This document shows positions 25,472 to 38,640 of a stretch of DNA of 64,000 bases, piece by piece. The notes beneath the pieces are model-generated. The model saw only the letters and a list, made by a program, of their open reading frames with translations. It had not been told where the DNA came from and made no database searches. This DNA comes from Isoetes taiwanensis (taxonomy: Eukaryota; Streptophyta; Lycopodiopsida; Isoetales; Isoetaceae), in the NCBI GenBank assembly GCA_021234155.1, contig JAJEKV010000056.1:4904356-4968355 (forward strand). Reading direction: 5' to 3'. Each line of letters begins with the position of its first letter. Position 1 is the first letter of the stretch. The position numbers and the translations under genes were made by a program.

Positions 25472-26157
25472 TAACTTTGGTATGCCAAATTGGGCTTTGA
25501 ATGCTATCTGGACCTATAATCACGTACTCTATTCCTCTGGGTGGCACATGCTCACGAATACCCAAATGGGTTTGCATAGCACGTGCCACCCAAGGAATGG
25601 AGGTACAAATTATATAGGTCGGATGTATCCAAATGCTGCGATTTGGCACTTGATTATGCCAAATTGGGCTTTGAATGCTATACGGACCTATAAATGCGTA
25701 CTCTATTCCTGCGGGTGGCACATGCCGGAATACCCAAATGGGTTTTGCGCCAGCGCGTGCCGCAAAGAATGGAGGTACAAATTATAGATCGGATGGCACA
25801 TCAAATACCGAATTTGGCACCGGTAGCCAAATTGGGCTTTGAATGCTATCACGGACCTATAATACGGCCTCTATTATTATTCCTGCGGGTGGCACATGCT
25901 CACGAATACTTGAATGGGTTTGCATAGCGCGTGCCACCCAAAAGATGGTACAAATTATAGGTCGAGATGCTATCCTCAAATCTTGCGATTTGGCACCCAT
26001 TATGCCAAATTGGGCTTTAGATGCTATGCGGACCTATAATGTAACTCTATTCCTCACGGGTGGCACATGCTCACGAATGCAAATGGGTTTGCATGGCATG
26101 TGCCACCAAGAAGATGGAGGTACAAATTATAGGTCGGTCTTGTAAATACCAAAGTTA
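25472..26157. repeat. Four-unit tandem array of palindromic ~170-bp repeats
   Basis: Units start at 25,485, 25,659, 25,827 and 26,005 with ccaaattgggcttt(g/a)a. Each contains an inverted pair: ggacctataat ... gggtggcacatgc on the left, and gcacgtgccaccc ... attataggtc on the right. Unit 1 therefore folds from about 25,510 to 25,620 with arms near 42 bp and a loop near 27 bp. The whole array is bounded by an exact 12-bp inverted repeat, taactttggtat (25,472-25,483) and ataccaaagtta (26,146-26,157). This looks like a MITE-type element whose palindromic body was tandemly amplified. Open frames on both strands here (up to 132 codons) are a by-product of the symmetry. Confidence 0.85.
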
Positions 26158-29100
26158 ACGTGCCAAAGGGGCCAGCGTCCTCAATTTCAAGTCATAGTGA
26201 TGCTCAAGGTTCTCCATCAATAGAAGGAGTTAGGATGTTCCCATGATTTGGTGCCCTGTAGCCTTACTTATATATAGATGGACAAGCGCCCGAGGCACCA
26301 CTTTGGCTTGAAATTAGAATGTAGCCTCTCACCTCGGCAGCCCTCGAGGCGTGGGTCAGGGCATGAGGCGTCTAATCTTTGCTTTCCCAGAGCTCTTTGG
26401 ACAATGGAACTTAGCATATGAAAGCTAAGCTACATTGCCCAAAAGTCTCGATGTAATTTAGAAGTCAAAGCTTGCTTCAATCACTAATATCTAATGAACC
26501 CACTGAGAATGCAAGCAACCACTAGGCCTTATATCCTCGATGGCCACAATAAAATAGAGTACTCAAAAACCTTGTAACCTCACTACCTCTAGAGCGAGCG
26601 ATTTCTGCTTTCAGGCCCCATTTTTAGCGTCTTTTATGTATAACCTAGCAAAGTATCTAGATACGCATTGACAGGAGACAACGCAAAGTCGGGCTCAAAG
26701 CTGGCTACTTTCTAAAGGTAACAAGAGGCCGAAGTCTGTTGTTTGCCATGGAGAATATAAAACTTTGGTATTGTTTCGTAACCATTCAAGGAAGGGTTGC
26801 GTGTGTCACGAGATGTTTGACTCACTCACCATCCAGCCATGACCATCCAAGAGGGGTGGCTCTTAGCTTACTCACGCTTTCGGGGTTTCACGCCCCAACA
26901 TATCTAATTAGCCACGGTGGCGTGCCATCCCTGGGGGCCAAATTAGATACGATAAGCGAGCGAAGGAAGACTCGACGGTGAGCGGGTGAGCAAAGGACAA
27001 AAACAAAGACTAAGCCGGGATAAAGAGATTGGGAAGTCTCAATGCCTTTACTAAATCAAGCAGAAAGCGAAGCGATTTAGGTCTCGATGCTTTACTATGA
27101 GCACTACTCGATCCTTTGATAACATCATTACACCTTGTTTGGCTCGCGTCATTATACCGCCATTCACAAAATAATCTGGTCAGTGGCATGTCTAAAAAGT
27201 ATAATATCTCATTTTCATTGGTCATTTGGATCAATATAAATCACCACTACTTGTTACAGGTGGTGGTAAGAGCGGTTAAATGTATAGAAAGCCTTTGTCT
27301 CTCCTTCTTGTGACTCCTCCACCCCCTCCCACAATTCCATCCCTAGCGAGTTTGAAAAGTGTGCATCACCGCATCCCTCCTATGACCCGGTCAAATGTAG
27401 CTTAGCGGCATCTCGCGACCTTACGCCGTAATAAAGCCATGGCATATTGTAACTTCGGGAAAAATCCATCAAAATCTTGAAGGTTGGAGCCAGGAAGCTT
27501 TGCAACATCAATCAAGAACACATCGCATGTGCATCGTGCCACCTAAGTGTACCCCGGCCACATGTCGAGTTGTCACCACAAAATTGGCAATGTCACGCCA
27601 ATCAACAACCTTTAGCTCTTCCCACTTGACTCTCATACAAATACTCATGAGAGATAGGATATGTTGCTCGAGAATCACCTAAAGATGCGATCTATGATAC
27701 GGTCAAATTAACGCATAAGTACTCGTTGTTTTCTCTAAGGACCCGTTGCCTCCCATTGGCCCTGCCGCTAGTTGGATTGCGTCCTCTAATTCAGCTGACC
27801 ATCTTGTCATACCATCGGCAGCACGGTCACTTCAGCTGAATATTCTCTTGAGAAAGTGTTAGAAGTTTCGACTTCTCTCATTCTCTAGATTTAGACTAGA
27901 ATATCCACAAGGTCATTCACGGCTCCAGCCCGGCGTCTGTCACCTCCAAAGTTGGATAAGCGTCGGCCAACAAGGTATGTAATGGTGATGGGCTCACCAT
28001 GTAGCCCACTCTGCTATCTTCGATAGCTTGACCCTCTTCGTCTTTGCCACTTCCGGCTTCCTTGCCTCCATTTTCCTACTCTCCCACCAATTCTGGGCAC
28101 TTCCTTGCAAGCTCGTACGTGAAGTATACTTGCTGCGCAAAACTCTTACTAAACTCCGTTGTGTAATGGGGTAAATGTCCCTTCCATGAACCTTGTTGTT
28201 TCGGTACTTTTAACAGAACCATGACGTTCTCTTGCGCACAGGCCTTATACTTACCCGCCTACTGGGCCTCACTCAAAACTCATTCTTGTCAAATTTGCGG
28301 TATGATGGTAGTCGCTTGCTTGGACAATGGCCGAATACCGCCTGACTACATTATGCACCTACAGCGGTGGTTGCGATTATCCCACCTCTTTGAAACTTCA
28401 TCCATCGCCGCGCAACCTTCTTAACTTTCTACAATGGGTCGCGAAACTCGATCGCCCTTGCATGTCTTTGCTGCTCTCCATTCTTGGGGCGGTGACATCT
28501 CAAACTAAATTCTCCATGCCAGTGCCAAGTAGAGGTCCTCAAATTAGAGACGAAATCATCTTGATCCTGCTGCTCAGCGCACCCACATTAGTGAGTCGAG
28601 TTCGATTCTTAAATCTGTTAGGTAGGACATAATTTGGGCTAACGACTTCTATGGGTGCAGCCGGCCACGACTTGTATAGGTTATTAGCTGACTTTGCTGT
28701 CTTTATAATGTTAGATTAGGCTGCGACATATAAAAAGCATAGAATAAATAACACAAAAAACACACGAAAGGAAAACTAAGCTACACAACACATGGACAAT
28801 AAATCTTTCAAATAGCATCAGGATAAGTGTTTAATAATTTAGTTGGAATATTATATAGCTAAGGAGATATTTGAATGTAAGTGAATATACATAGGCGTGA
28901 CTAGGACCAGCAATGGTCTAATGCATCGTCGCCACCACAGCCAGAGTTAAGAAGAATCAATCGATTCAATTGTGGCCTCGTGCGGAATTGGAGAGCAATG
29001 GCTACTCGCATTGTGTCCAAATGCATTGGGCCATATCAAATTCGTGTTTTGTCCCTCATTAGCGACTCAACTTCAATGTTTCAAATAGTCATTCTCGGTG

Positions 29101-31440
29101 CTTGCTTGCTGCTCAAGTTTTCCTATTGACTCCATGTGGAGTGCTTACTAGCAAGTCAGCTAAGTAGTGAACTGTCTGTTGCCAGGTAGCAAATCAAAGT
29201 CAACCCACTTGCCGAGCATCTTGAGCCACTACCGAAAGATCATCAATATATATGGATGCGGCCCGCTTTCCATCTCAATTCTTTTCTTACCTTAAGCCAT
29301 CCATACCACCACTTAATGCCATCGTTTTACCTCCTTGTCTGGTAGGATCAACCTGGATTACCCCAATGCAAATGCCAATGTATACGACTGAGGATTAATA
29401 CACATCCTTCTCCTTTCCATAATCAAATGGAGCAATATATTGCCGGATGCAGAATCCATATGCAAAACTCCTCTTTCTTGATGGGCTTTGGCCAGCCCAC
29501 TCACAGAATGACATTGCTAAGTCCCCAACCCTAGATGCAACTCCAAATGATTGCTCCTCGAAGCAGCCTCAGTCCGTCTCAACTCTGGGGCCGGCTCCCA
29601 CGGCTTCTTAATGCTGGCCTGCCGGGCATTGGACCCGCTGACTTTGTGAAGAAGGGTTACCGCTTACAGCGAACCTCCATTCCAGAAATGGGAAAATTAG
29701 CCTTGTCTTTCTAGGCACGGTTGTGCTACCAATGCGTGTGATACATGCTAACTTGCATTCTGACTCCCTCATGTTCTTGACATAGCTTCCACTAACTTAT
29801 TGGGTGGGTTACATGCTAAGCTGAAATTATTATGTTGAGTTTTACAATAGGTTCATCTTAATAAAACTGAACCCTAAAATATTGCCTTGTACAACTTTGC
29901 GCCATGTGAACCGGAACCAAATTAATTTGTCATTTGTGATGAGTCTGGCAAACCAAGTAGTCTTAGCATCTTCTTCTATTCCCTCACTCTGTCTCCTTTT
30001 ATGTGCCAACACTTAACAAGATGGGGGTTGGTGAGCTTCTTTCTTCAATTTTACATTGGTCCATGCATTCATATTGGCTTTTCTTCGACTCTAGCCTCAG
30101 CGATGACTACTCAAGGTTTTGCAACCCAGCGATCATATTGCCGGTGGTGGCTAATATTACCCATATCCGTACTTTACCTACTCTTGCTCACTCTTTGCGG
30201 TCTAGCTCTCCATCATTCGACTTAAAAAGCCCTCTCGGCATCCTTTTACCGATACACTGGTAGTCCCTGTATACCGTCGCTCTTTGGTAATCAATTCCAA
30301 ATCTTGGCATTGCGGCCGATTAAGTTCATAAAATCACGGTCTCAGGAATAGACCGGCTGCTTACATTTGCTTGATTACTTCTTTCTCACTGTGGCGATCT
30401 TTGAAGATATTCAGTTGCAGCTCCTTTGTGTTTGAGAACGCTTCTTGACTCTATCGAGATTATAATGCCATTTGGTTGCAAGTTAACCTTCGCTCTCTCT
30501 TAAAGTCATCTTTGCTTTGTTTTAAAGGATTGTCTAGCAGACTAACAATGCGACTCCACGATGGCCACACAGCCCGACAACACAAGCACACACCTACAAG
30601 TCAAGCAAAATGAAACTTTTGAATTTAGTGCTTGGCACATGAGGAATGCGTCGCTCATCTAGCAAAACAAAGCGCTAATTTCGCTTTCTATTCTACACTA
30701 AGACCCTAACATGAGTATGTATACAGGTAAGGATAGGGTAACAAATAAAAAAGGACCAAGAAAACAAATTTATGATCTATAGCCCAGCTACGCAAAATGC
30801 AAGGCTAGCAAGTTTTAAATGCATTGCACTTGTCCCGAGTCACGCTTTTTCAAAGGAAGCGAGACCAATCGAATGCTATCAAAACATCGCCCGGTTCCTA
30901 TATTAGTGTCGGACTTTCATCAACAACACCATCGAGGAACTAGGGTGTGAATTAATAAAACATTCTTCACAACATAATAAAAGTACAACGCCCTTTGAGC
31001 AGGTATGACTAGATACAACATTCGAGCGAGGGTTATACTCTAATAAAGGATGACCCTGGTGCCTTAAGCAATGATGCCACCCACCCTCGGCATGGGCGCC
31101 AAATAAATGCAGCAACCACACAATACCCGGGCAAAAGGGGCATGCCTATGTTCTTAACAACACGCGACTAAAAAGCCCTCGGTTATGCGTTTAAGGGAAG
31201 GCAACCAATTTCTTTCCTATTCTTTGGTTTTACTTTACTCTTGAATTATTATTTAACTTAAATTATTATTATTATTATTTTTCTAAAATAGGCCAAGCTC
31301 AGCCCACGGAGACAAGGCACTCACCATCGTTCACGCCTTAAGCAGCGAGGACAATGAGGCGAGCCCCTAGCTGGGACCCTAACACAGCCTACCATCAAAA
31401 GCTAACAAAAGCCTAAAAACTAAGAAAAACAAAAATGGTT
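26158..31440. other. Unassigned right interior of the hAT element
   Basis: About 5 kb without a recognisable protein on either strand. A minus-strand IYIDDL at about 29,255-29,240 resembles a copia-type reverse transcriptase motif, but nothing around it supports that. A short ATT microsatellite lies at 31,262-31,280. This segment may be captured host DNA or older nested debris. Confidence 0.4.
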
Positions 31441-31489
31441 TTGGTGTAGCCAAATTGCAGGGTTGGTATGACAAATTACCTTTGCGGTA

Positions 31490-31837
31490 AAAATGAATCA
31501 CTTGTATAAATATATAAAAAATTTCGTCTGTGGCTTTCATACGTCACATAAAGCGTGAAAAATAGCGTCTCTGTTGAGGCTGCCGCGCGGTTCGGCGTGC
31601 AGCGAAATAAACTGCCAGCGAAAAAGGATGCGTATCTTATGAGGATGCCGGCGTCGCGAGCACGGGCAGCAAAACTTGCGTGTTCGGCGTCGCAGCGAGT
31701 TTTCAGCGTGCAGCTTTTACAAAGCTTTTCGGCGTCGCGGCCGGTGCCAGCGGGGTTTTATACGATTAAAATATGTTTGTTAAAATACGTATTTTCTATC
31801 GTGGGGAATTTTAATTTTGTCATATGGAACCTATCCA
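31490..31837 (+). repeat. Right subterminal and terminal region of the 10.1-kb hAT element
   Basis: This GC-rich stretch repeats the words of the left end: cgtctgtgg, cggcgtgcagcg, cggcgtcgcg (three times in near form) and agcgtgcagc. An AT-rich tail from about 31,755 follows and ends in ggaacctatcca. The layout mirrors the left end (AT-rich outside, GC-rich repeats inside). Confidence 0.65.
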
Positions 31838-34800
31838 GGTGGAGGTGGGCCACCCCGGGTGTGAGCCATGCCTTGGGCAGGCCTTGCTTTCACGTGGCAA
31901 GCCATTGAACCTGATCACTCTCCCTCCCGTTGCGGTACCCATGCCGGGAGGATCCGGTCAAAAGAGTGGAACTCATTCAAGCGTTGGCCTTCACCCTGTG
32001 GGGTGGGGTTCTTGTACCACGGGCGGAAATCTGTGTACTAAGAGGGACTATCGGGAGCATCATCTACTAAGCTTCAAGTCTTTCACCCCCTTCATCTGAT
32101 GAGTTCCACAGGAATTCCTTCCGTCCATCCACATCATCATAGAACCTACAAGAATAAGAACTGTCTATATCATACATGGGAGTTAGGTAATCTCGGGATC
32201 TGCTTGGCTACTAGGGGTGATTTAATAGGCTGGTTGGTGGAATAAGGTTTGAGCTATTCAATCAAACTGTCTGATCTGGTTCCTCCTCTGATCCAAGGTG
32301 TCCATGTCTGTGCCTTGGCAAATGCAGAGTCGGGAGGGCGATCGTGTAAGGCGGGGCGTCTGAGCGAGATCGTGGGAGTTAGGAATTGACTCTGCCTCAG
32401 GCAGCATGAGCCGGAGCTCGGAAGGGTGCAGCCAGAAGAGAAAGTTAGGGTTTGGTGCCTTATGTAGGCTATACAGTTAGGTTTAGGGTTTCCATGACCG
32501 CCCAGTGCTACCTTTAATGGGTTAAGGTCTAAGTCTGGCGCACATTACAAGTGTCGCACCATTTTCTAAGTGCTAAGACCTTGCTTGGTACCGTCAGTAC
32601 GTCGATTGAATGGCAGAAATGTCATGATCTTGATCTGGTATCGTCTTGAGACCGTATATACCTTTGAATATCTCCCCTGTGAAATGATGTTTGTCCTGAC
32701 GTATTAGATCTCTCCCCACGCTTGGAATCTTCCTAACACCGCAATCAAAAGCACGTGCATGCGATATACTCTTGTAATGCTTCCATTTTAACCAAGATTA
32801 CCTTAAAATTGTATTTTTCTGCAAATCGATGTGCATTATCAAATAACACATCAAATGTAACTTCTATTAAAACAAGATTGCCAATGGTGGCAAGATTACA
32901 TCACAACATTTTAGTTTATCACAGAATTTAACACTTTCTTATGCAATTATTATTTAGATTTGCTCTTCGTTTCCTTACTGACACATTCCAACAATTTTAA
33001 TGATTTGAGTCTTCACTACCAAAGTCTCGCCGTATTTACAATATCTATAATTCATACTTACTATCTTTAATTATTAGAATTACTCTAAGGTAATGTTTAA
33101 GACATTCACTTATTTTCATTATCCAGTTAACATGATTTCCTTAACTTACTTAATGCAACATTTAAGTTTTATCAAAGTTTTTGTCGATTTCACTTCTAAA
33201 TTTTACACTTCACAAAATTGCATCCCTTGCAACCACGTTATAACGAATTGTGTTGCCGAGTCTTCCGTGGATGCGACCTGCGTGGCCCTCGGGCGCTCTT
33301 GTTGGCATGCGAGTCAACACTACGTTGTACATTATATTAAATTAAAATTTTGGTTGCATAAGCTGGTGACACCCACCTATCTACATGAATGCGTAGCTAA
33401 TCTCACGACATATTAGGAAGAGGATGATTCTTCCATCAAATGACCTCTAATGCTGCTGTATACGCTCAGCCTTCCTTTAATTTTATGACGTGGAGATAGG
33501 TCACCTTCAGGTATATGGTGAGAGGCGGTTCCTCCTATCAAAAGTATGGGGCTAGGTGCTTTTCCCCTGTCAGAAGTACTCCTCGTGAGCCTCCCGCTTT
33601 CTCGGGGTGGAGTCACTTGGGTGAGACTGATGGAGCTTTCCAAAGCAGACAGGTCATGCCTACATTGACATTACACGCGTCTGAGATCACCGTAATCTCA
33701 TCATACGGTAACAACGCGCATGCAACCCTTACCTCCATGGAGTTGCATGCGTGGGTCTTAACTAGGCAAGCTATGAATCTGCACGATGGAGCATGCAGGT
33801 CGATTTTTCCTTTTAATCATGTGATTTACATAATTACCCTGGTGTGTTTGTGGTCATTATCTGTAGCCCGGATGCATTACTTCGATGGTAATTATGTTAC
33901 TCTAAACTTTACAATATTTGCATTGGTGGAGAATGTTGTTGTCTCATTTCAACAAATATTGTTGATGGCTTAATAGATACGTTGCCCCATTTGACATAAT
34001 TGATTATCATACGTTCTCTGCAAGCCTCGATGGCTGATTTTTATAAAGGTCGATAGCTAAACTTCTCGATAATGAATTTTATAAGGTGGGTAGCTAATTG
34101 AACATGGAAATTGAATAATTGTCCATCTACATGTTCAATATATATTGATTAGTTGAAGAGGCTAGTGTCTCTAGATGTGACGTCCCTACTCATATACGGT
34201 GCACTCGCCGTGTACAAGCGAGTTCATCCCACAGCATACCGACTCCACTTGTTTGATACAAGGCCCTCCACACATCAACGCAATCGATTGGAAGGGCTGA
34301 AGTGTCATTACGGGGCCTACCTAGGCTATGAGCGTAAGGCATATGAAATTACATATACATCAAAGCATCGGCTTCATCTCGAAGGATGGCTCACCACACT
34401 CTCTGCATAGACAAAGATGCAGGCACAATACAAGGAAGTTCCACCCAGGAGAGGCTCGGACCCAGGGGATGGTAGGCAAGCGGGCCTCGAGTTCATTGCG
34501 GGGCAGGAATCATAGGCCCAAATGGATTGGGCTGGCATAAGAACTTGGGTTGTCCTCCATGCCCTCTGTGCACACTTTGCAGTGGAGTTGAAAAGTGTTG
34601 GGACTGTTGTAGCCCTTCCAGATTGCATAGCCAGGGCTGACTGCGGGTTACATCTCCCAGAATCCCGTCGGCCCCAGTGGGGATCCGCTCCCTCCAGGAG
34701 GTCTACATCTTGCTGCCCAAGGTGACTAAGGGCCGCGCCCACGCCCAGTGGGCTTAACCCAGCGGAGGGCTCCACCCAGATTGTCTGGGGCCATGCCTTA

Positions 34801-37800
34801 CCCACACTCGGTGGCAAGCCATTGAACCTAGTCACTCTGGTCCCGGTAGGCCCTTACACACCACGGAGGGATCGATTCCAAGGGAGATCGAGAACCACCG
34901 AACCTCATTCTATGCGGTCCGCCCCTTCACCCACAACCGGGTGGGGTTCAGCAGCACGAGGGCCGAAATCTGGTAATGCACTAAGAGGGACTATCTTTAG
35001 GAGCATCATCTACGGCTTCAGAGTCACCCCTTCCCAATACGATTGAGTTCACGGAATTCGGCACATCCGTCCAGCCACATCATCATAGAACTAAAGAATA
35101 AGAACTAATCTATATACATGAGTTAGATAATCTCTTTTCATAGGGATACCTTGGCTACTAGGGAGGTGATTGTGGGCTAAACCCTCGGTTGAGAATAAGG
35201 TTTAGGCTGTATTCAATCAAACTAAATACCGATCACTGATTTCACTCTCCTCTTTCGATCCAAGGTGTCATGTCTACGATGCCTTGAAATGGGTCGGGAG
35301 GACGATCGTGGCTATAGTAGCAGGCGTCACCGAGCAGTCGTGGGAATTAGATTGACTCCTGACCAGCGTGAATCAGACTCGGAAGGAATACGTAGGCGAA
35401 GATTAGGGTTTGGTGCCTTACATGCTGAGCTGCTCAGTTTGGGTTTAGGGTTTCCATGACCCTTGGTCTACCTTTAATGGGTTGAGGTCTAAAAGTGCAG
35501 CGCATTGCTAAGTGTCGCAACCATTATAAGTGCCCCCTAGGGTGACCTTGCTTGGGCGTCGGCGTACCGCGTCCGATTGGGCCGGCGCTCTGCGTGGCCA
35601 GTGCCGATGCAATTATCGTCTTGGGGGCCGTATATCGTCTTTGGAGCGTCATTCTTCCTATGAAATGATCGCATCCATGACATCGTTGGGTCTCCACCTT
35701 TGGAATCTTCTTAACTTTGCAATCGGCACGTGCATACGATTATACTACTATAGTAACACACATTGTTAAGATTACCTTAAGGTAATATTTTAAATCATTA
35801 TTCACATGCATTCATTATCAAATAACATCCAGAATCTTAACTTCTATTAAAACAAAATTGCTGATAGTCTCAAGATTATCACAACATTTAGTTTATCACA
35901 ATTTAACTTTCATATACAATTATTATTATTTCCCAGGGGTGCTCTTCATTCCTTGCAACTTTGTTCCAACAAATTTGTGTTGCAAGTCTTCACCTATAAA
36001 ATCTGTATTAATTTTATTATCTATAATTACATGCTTACTATCTTAATTATTAAATTACTCTAAGGTAATGTTTGAACTTATTCTTTGTAATATTTCATTA
36101 TTTATGATTTCATAACTTAATCCGCATAGGAGTAATTGTTATTAACCTTACTTAATACAACGCATTTAAGTTTACCAATTTCATACTAAAATTTACACTT
36201 CTAGGTACTCTTCATCCCTTGCAACATGTTATAACAAAATTTGTGTTGCAAGTCTTCCAAAGTGAATTCGACCTCATGGCCCTCGAGGAGGCTCTTGTTG
36301 GCTGCGGTCAGCACTACGTTATTACCATTTATATTAATTAAAATTTTGGTTATATGGTGAGCTTGCCACCTATCTACGCGCCAATGCATGGCTAATCTCC
36401 CGGCATAGGAAGAGGATGATTCTTCCATGCGTGGCCGAGAATGACACCTAATACTGTATGCGCTCATGCCTACACCTTTTAGTTGCTTAACGTGGAGGAT
36501 AGGTCCTTCCGTATATGAGGCGTGAAGGATTCCTCCTATCAAAGCATATATGGGGCTAGAGGTGCTTTTCCTATCAATGCATTCCTCAATGACCTCCCTT
36601 TCTCTACGAGGTCGTCTACTTGGTGGGGCCCAGTGGGCTTTCAAAAGCGGAACAGCGGTCATGCCTACAGTGACATTACACCACGTCCTAGAGATCACCG
36701 TGGTAATCTCATCATGGTAATAGCGCGCGTACAGCCCTGCCTCATAGGTTTGCATCGTGGTCTAACTAGGCAAAGCTATAGATCTACACAAATCGACGTA
36801 CGAGCCGATTTTTCGCTGGCTCCTTTGTCCATGTGATTTACATAATTACCTAATTGTATGAATTAGCACATTATCATAGCATATAATACAAGAGATTATA
36901 TTTACTCTAAGCTTTACAATATTTGCATTAATTTGGAAGAATATTTATTGTTATCTCATTTCAACAATGTTATTTGATGGCTTAATGAATGGTGCATTTT
37001 TCAGCATAATTGATTATCATAGCCGATCTACATTTGACCTCGGTAATAAGATTTTTATAAAGGTCGATGGCTAAACCTCGATGTCTTAATTTTTATAAAG
37101 GTCGATGACTAATTGAACATAGGTGAATAAGGCTGTCCATCACTACATGTTCAATATATATATTGATTAGTTGGAAAAGAGGCTAAGTGTCTCTCTAGAT
37201 GTGGCGTCCCCTACTCCTTTATCACGGTGCGCTCATCATTATACAAGCGAGTTCATCCGTAAGCACCAGCTCCGCGCTGATACAAGGCCCTCCACACATC
37301 CTTTGCAATCCCGGTGGGAAGAATGAAGGTGTCATTTACCCTGTCTCCTCGGGCCTACCCCAGGCGTAAACATATGTAAGTACATATACATCAAAGCACA
37401 TCATGACCATCTCGGATGGCTCACCACCTCTGCATAGACAAGATCAGCACAATACAAAGGAAGTTCCTGCAAGGCTCACACACAGGGATAGACTGACAGC
37501 TTGGGCCTCCGAGTTCATTGCGGGCCGAGAATCCCTTCGGCAATGGATTGGTGGCATAAGAACATGGCATTGGGTTATCCACTCCATCCGCCCTCATGCA
37601 CACTTTCGGTAGGTTGAAAGTGTTGGGACGTGGCCAGCACGCGCCGGGTGCACTAGCCAAAGGCTATTCTGGGTTATCTCCCGATCCCGATGGGGCGGTA
37701 GGGACCCACTTTCCCTCCGGAGATCTACATCGCGACCCAGGTGACTGAGAGAACCCAACGCCCTTATTAGAGCTTAACCTTCGGAAGGGTGAACTCCCGC

Positions 37801-38640
37801 CTGAATTTGAGCCATGCCTTACCCACACTCACGATGGCAAGCCATTAGACCTGTCCACACTCGATCCCGGTAGGCCCTTACACACACACGGTCGGTCGAA
37901 GTCGGTACGAACCTCATTCTAAGCCCGATCAAGCCCTTCACCCCTGACGGTGGGGTTCTGAGGCCAAAATCTAGTATTACCAGAGGGACTATCTGGGAGC
38001 ATCATCTGCCTAGCTTCAAGTCTCTCCAATGGGTGAGTTCACACAGAATTCATCCGTCCATCACATCATTCAAAAAGCAGAACTAAGAATAAGAACAGTA
38101 TCATACATATAGTTAAGGTTCTTTAGTTAGAAGTCAATCTCGAGACACATTTGGCTACTAGGGGTGATTTAATACCAGGCCAAACCTCTTTGGTTGAGAG
38201 GCTGGAGTGGGTTTAAGGCTATTCCAATCGACTAAATACGATCCTGGTTCACTCCTCTCGATCAAAGGTGTCCATGTCTACATTACCTTGAAATCTGCGG
38301 TCGGGAGGGCGATCGACAGGCAGGTATGGACGAGATGCGTGGGGAGTTGTTGACTCTCGGTGAATCGGGCTGGCGGCGGAATGTCTGTCAGGGCGGGGAG
38401 GTTAGGGTTTGGGTGCCTTATGTAGGCTACTCGATTAGGTTAGGGTTTCCATGACCCTTGGTCTACCTTTAATGGGTTAAAGGTCTAAAGTGCGTCCATT
38501 GCCCACAGGAGTGTCACGCTTTCGTACTAAGGGCCCCTAGGGGCGACCTTGGGTGCGATAAAGCTGCGTCGGTTGGGCGGCGTGTCGCGGCGTGGCGGTC
38601 GCGATATATCTTGAGACGGTATATCGTCTTGGGCGTCACA

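Larger units (their letters stand above)
21740..31837 (+). mobile_element. 10.1-kb hAT-type DNA transposon nested in tandem unit A
   Basis: The left end begins aggggataggttcaat (21,742). The right end finishes ggaacctatcca (31,826-31,837), its inverted complement over about 10 bp. Direct flanks share tggagg (21,734-21,739 and 31,840-31,845) inside tttggagg / ggtggagg, compatible with a worn 8-bp target duplication as hAT elements make. Removing the segment restores the continuity of the 3-kb repeat as seen in units B and C. The interior carries a decayed hAT transposase (22,735-24,645), a palindromic tandem array, and about 5 kb that I cannot assign. Terminal inverted repeats plus the transposase class support the assignment. 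Exact borders are good to a few bases. Confidence 0.78.
20885..38640. repeat. Tandem array of a ~3.0-kb unit (A, B, partial C), unit A split by a hAT element
   Basis: The same long sequence starts at 20,885, 33,917 and 36,922 (ttgcattggtgg, then ttatctcatttcaac and gatggcttaat). Matching landmarks follow in order: catctacatgttcaatata; tgttgggac; tctcccgatcccgatgggg-like; aagccattgaacct; agagggactat with gagcatcatct; agggtttccatgac; cctttaatgggtt. B to C is about 3,005 bp. A to B is 13,032 bp, but falls to about 2,935 once the inserted 21,740-31,837 segment is removed. Unit C ends abruptly near 38,640. No convincing protein was found; the 184-codon minus frame at 36,201-36,755 is not conserved in the other units. 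It could be a satellite-like tandem repeat or a chain of LTR-internal-LTR blocks of a non-coding retroelement. Confidence 0.8.

Noticed and set aside
25323-25927. Open frames of up to 132 codons on both strands at 25.3-25.9 kb as a gene
   Set aside because: They lie in the palindromic tandem array; the symmetry produces mirrored frames, and the repeated peptide follows the DNA repeat.
29220-29260. Minus-strand IYIDDL motif as copia-type reverse transcriptase
   Set aside because: No other copia landmark (upstream QMDVKSAFL, downstream ADHSLF-like) is present on either side; a six-residue match alone is not enough.
36201-36755. 184-codon minus-strand frame
   Set aside because: It falls in the 3-kb tandem repeat, the matching positions of the other unit are not open in this frame, and no domain is recognisable.
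20885-38640. Reading the 3-kb units as LTRs of a coding retrotransposon
   Set aside because: No gag, protease, integrase or reverse transcriptase was found between units, and no clear TG...CA borders with target duplications could be fixed. It is kept only as one possibility.
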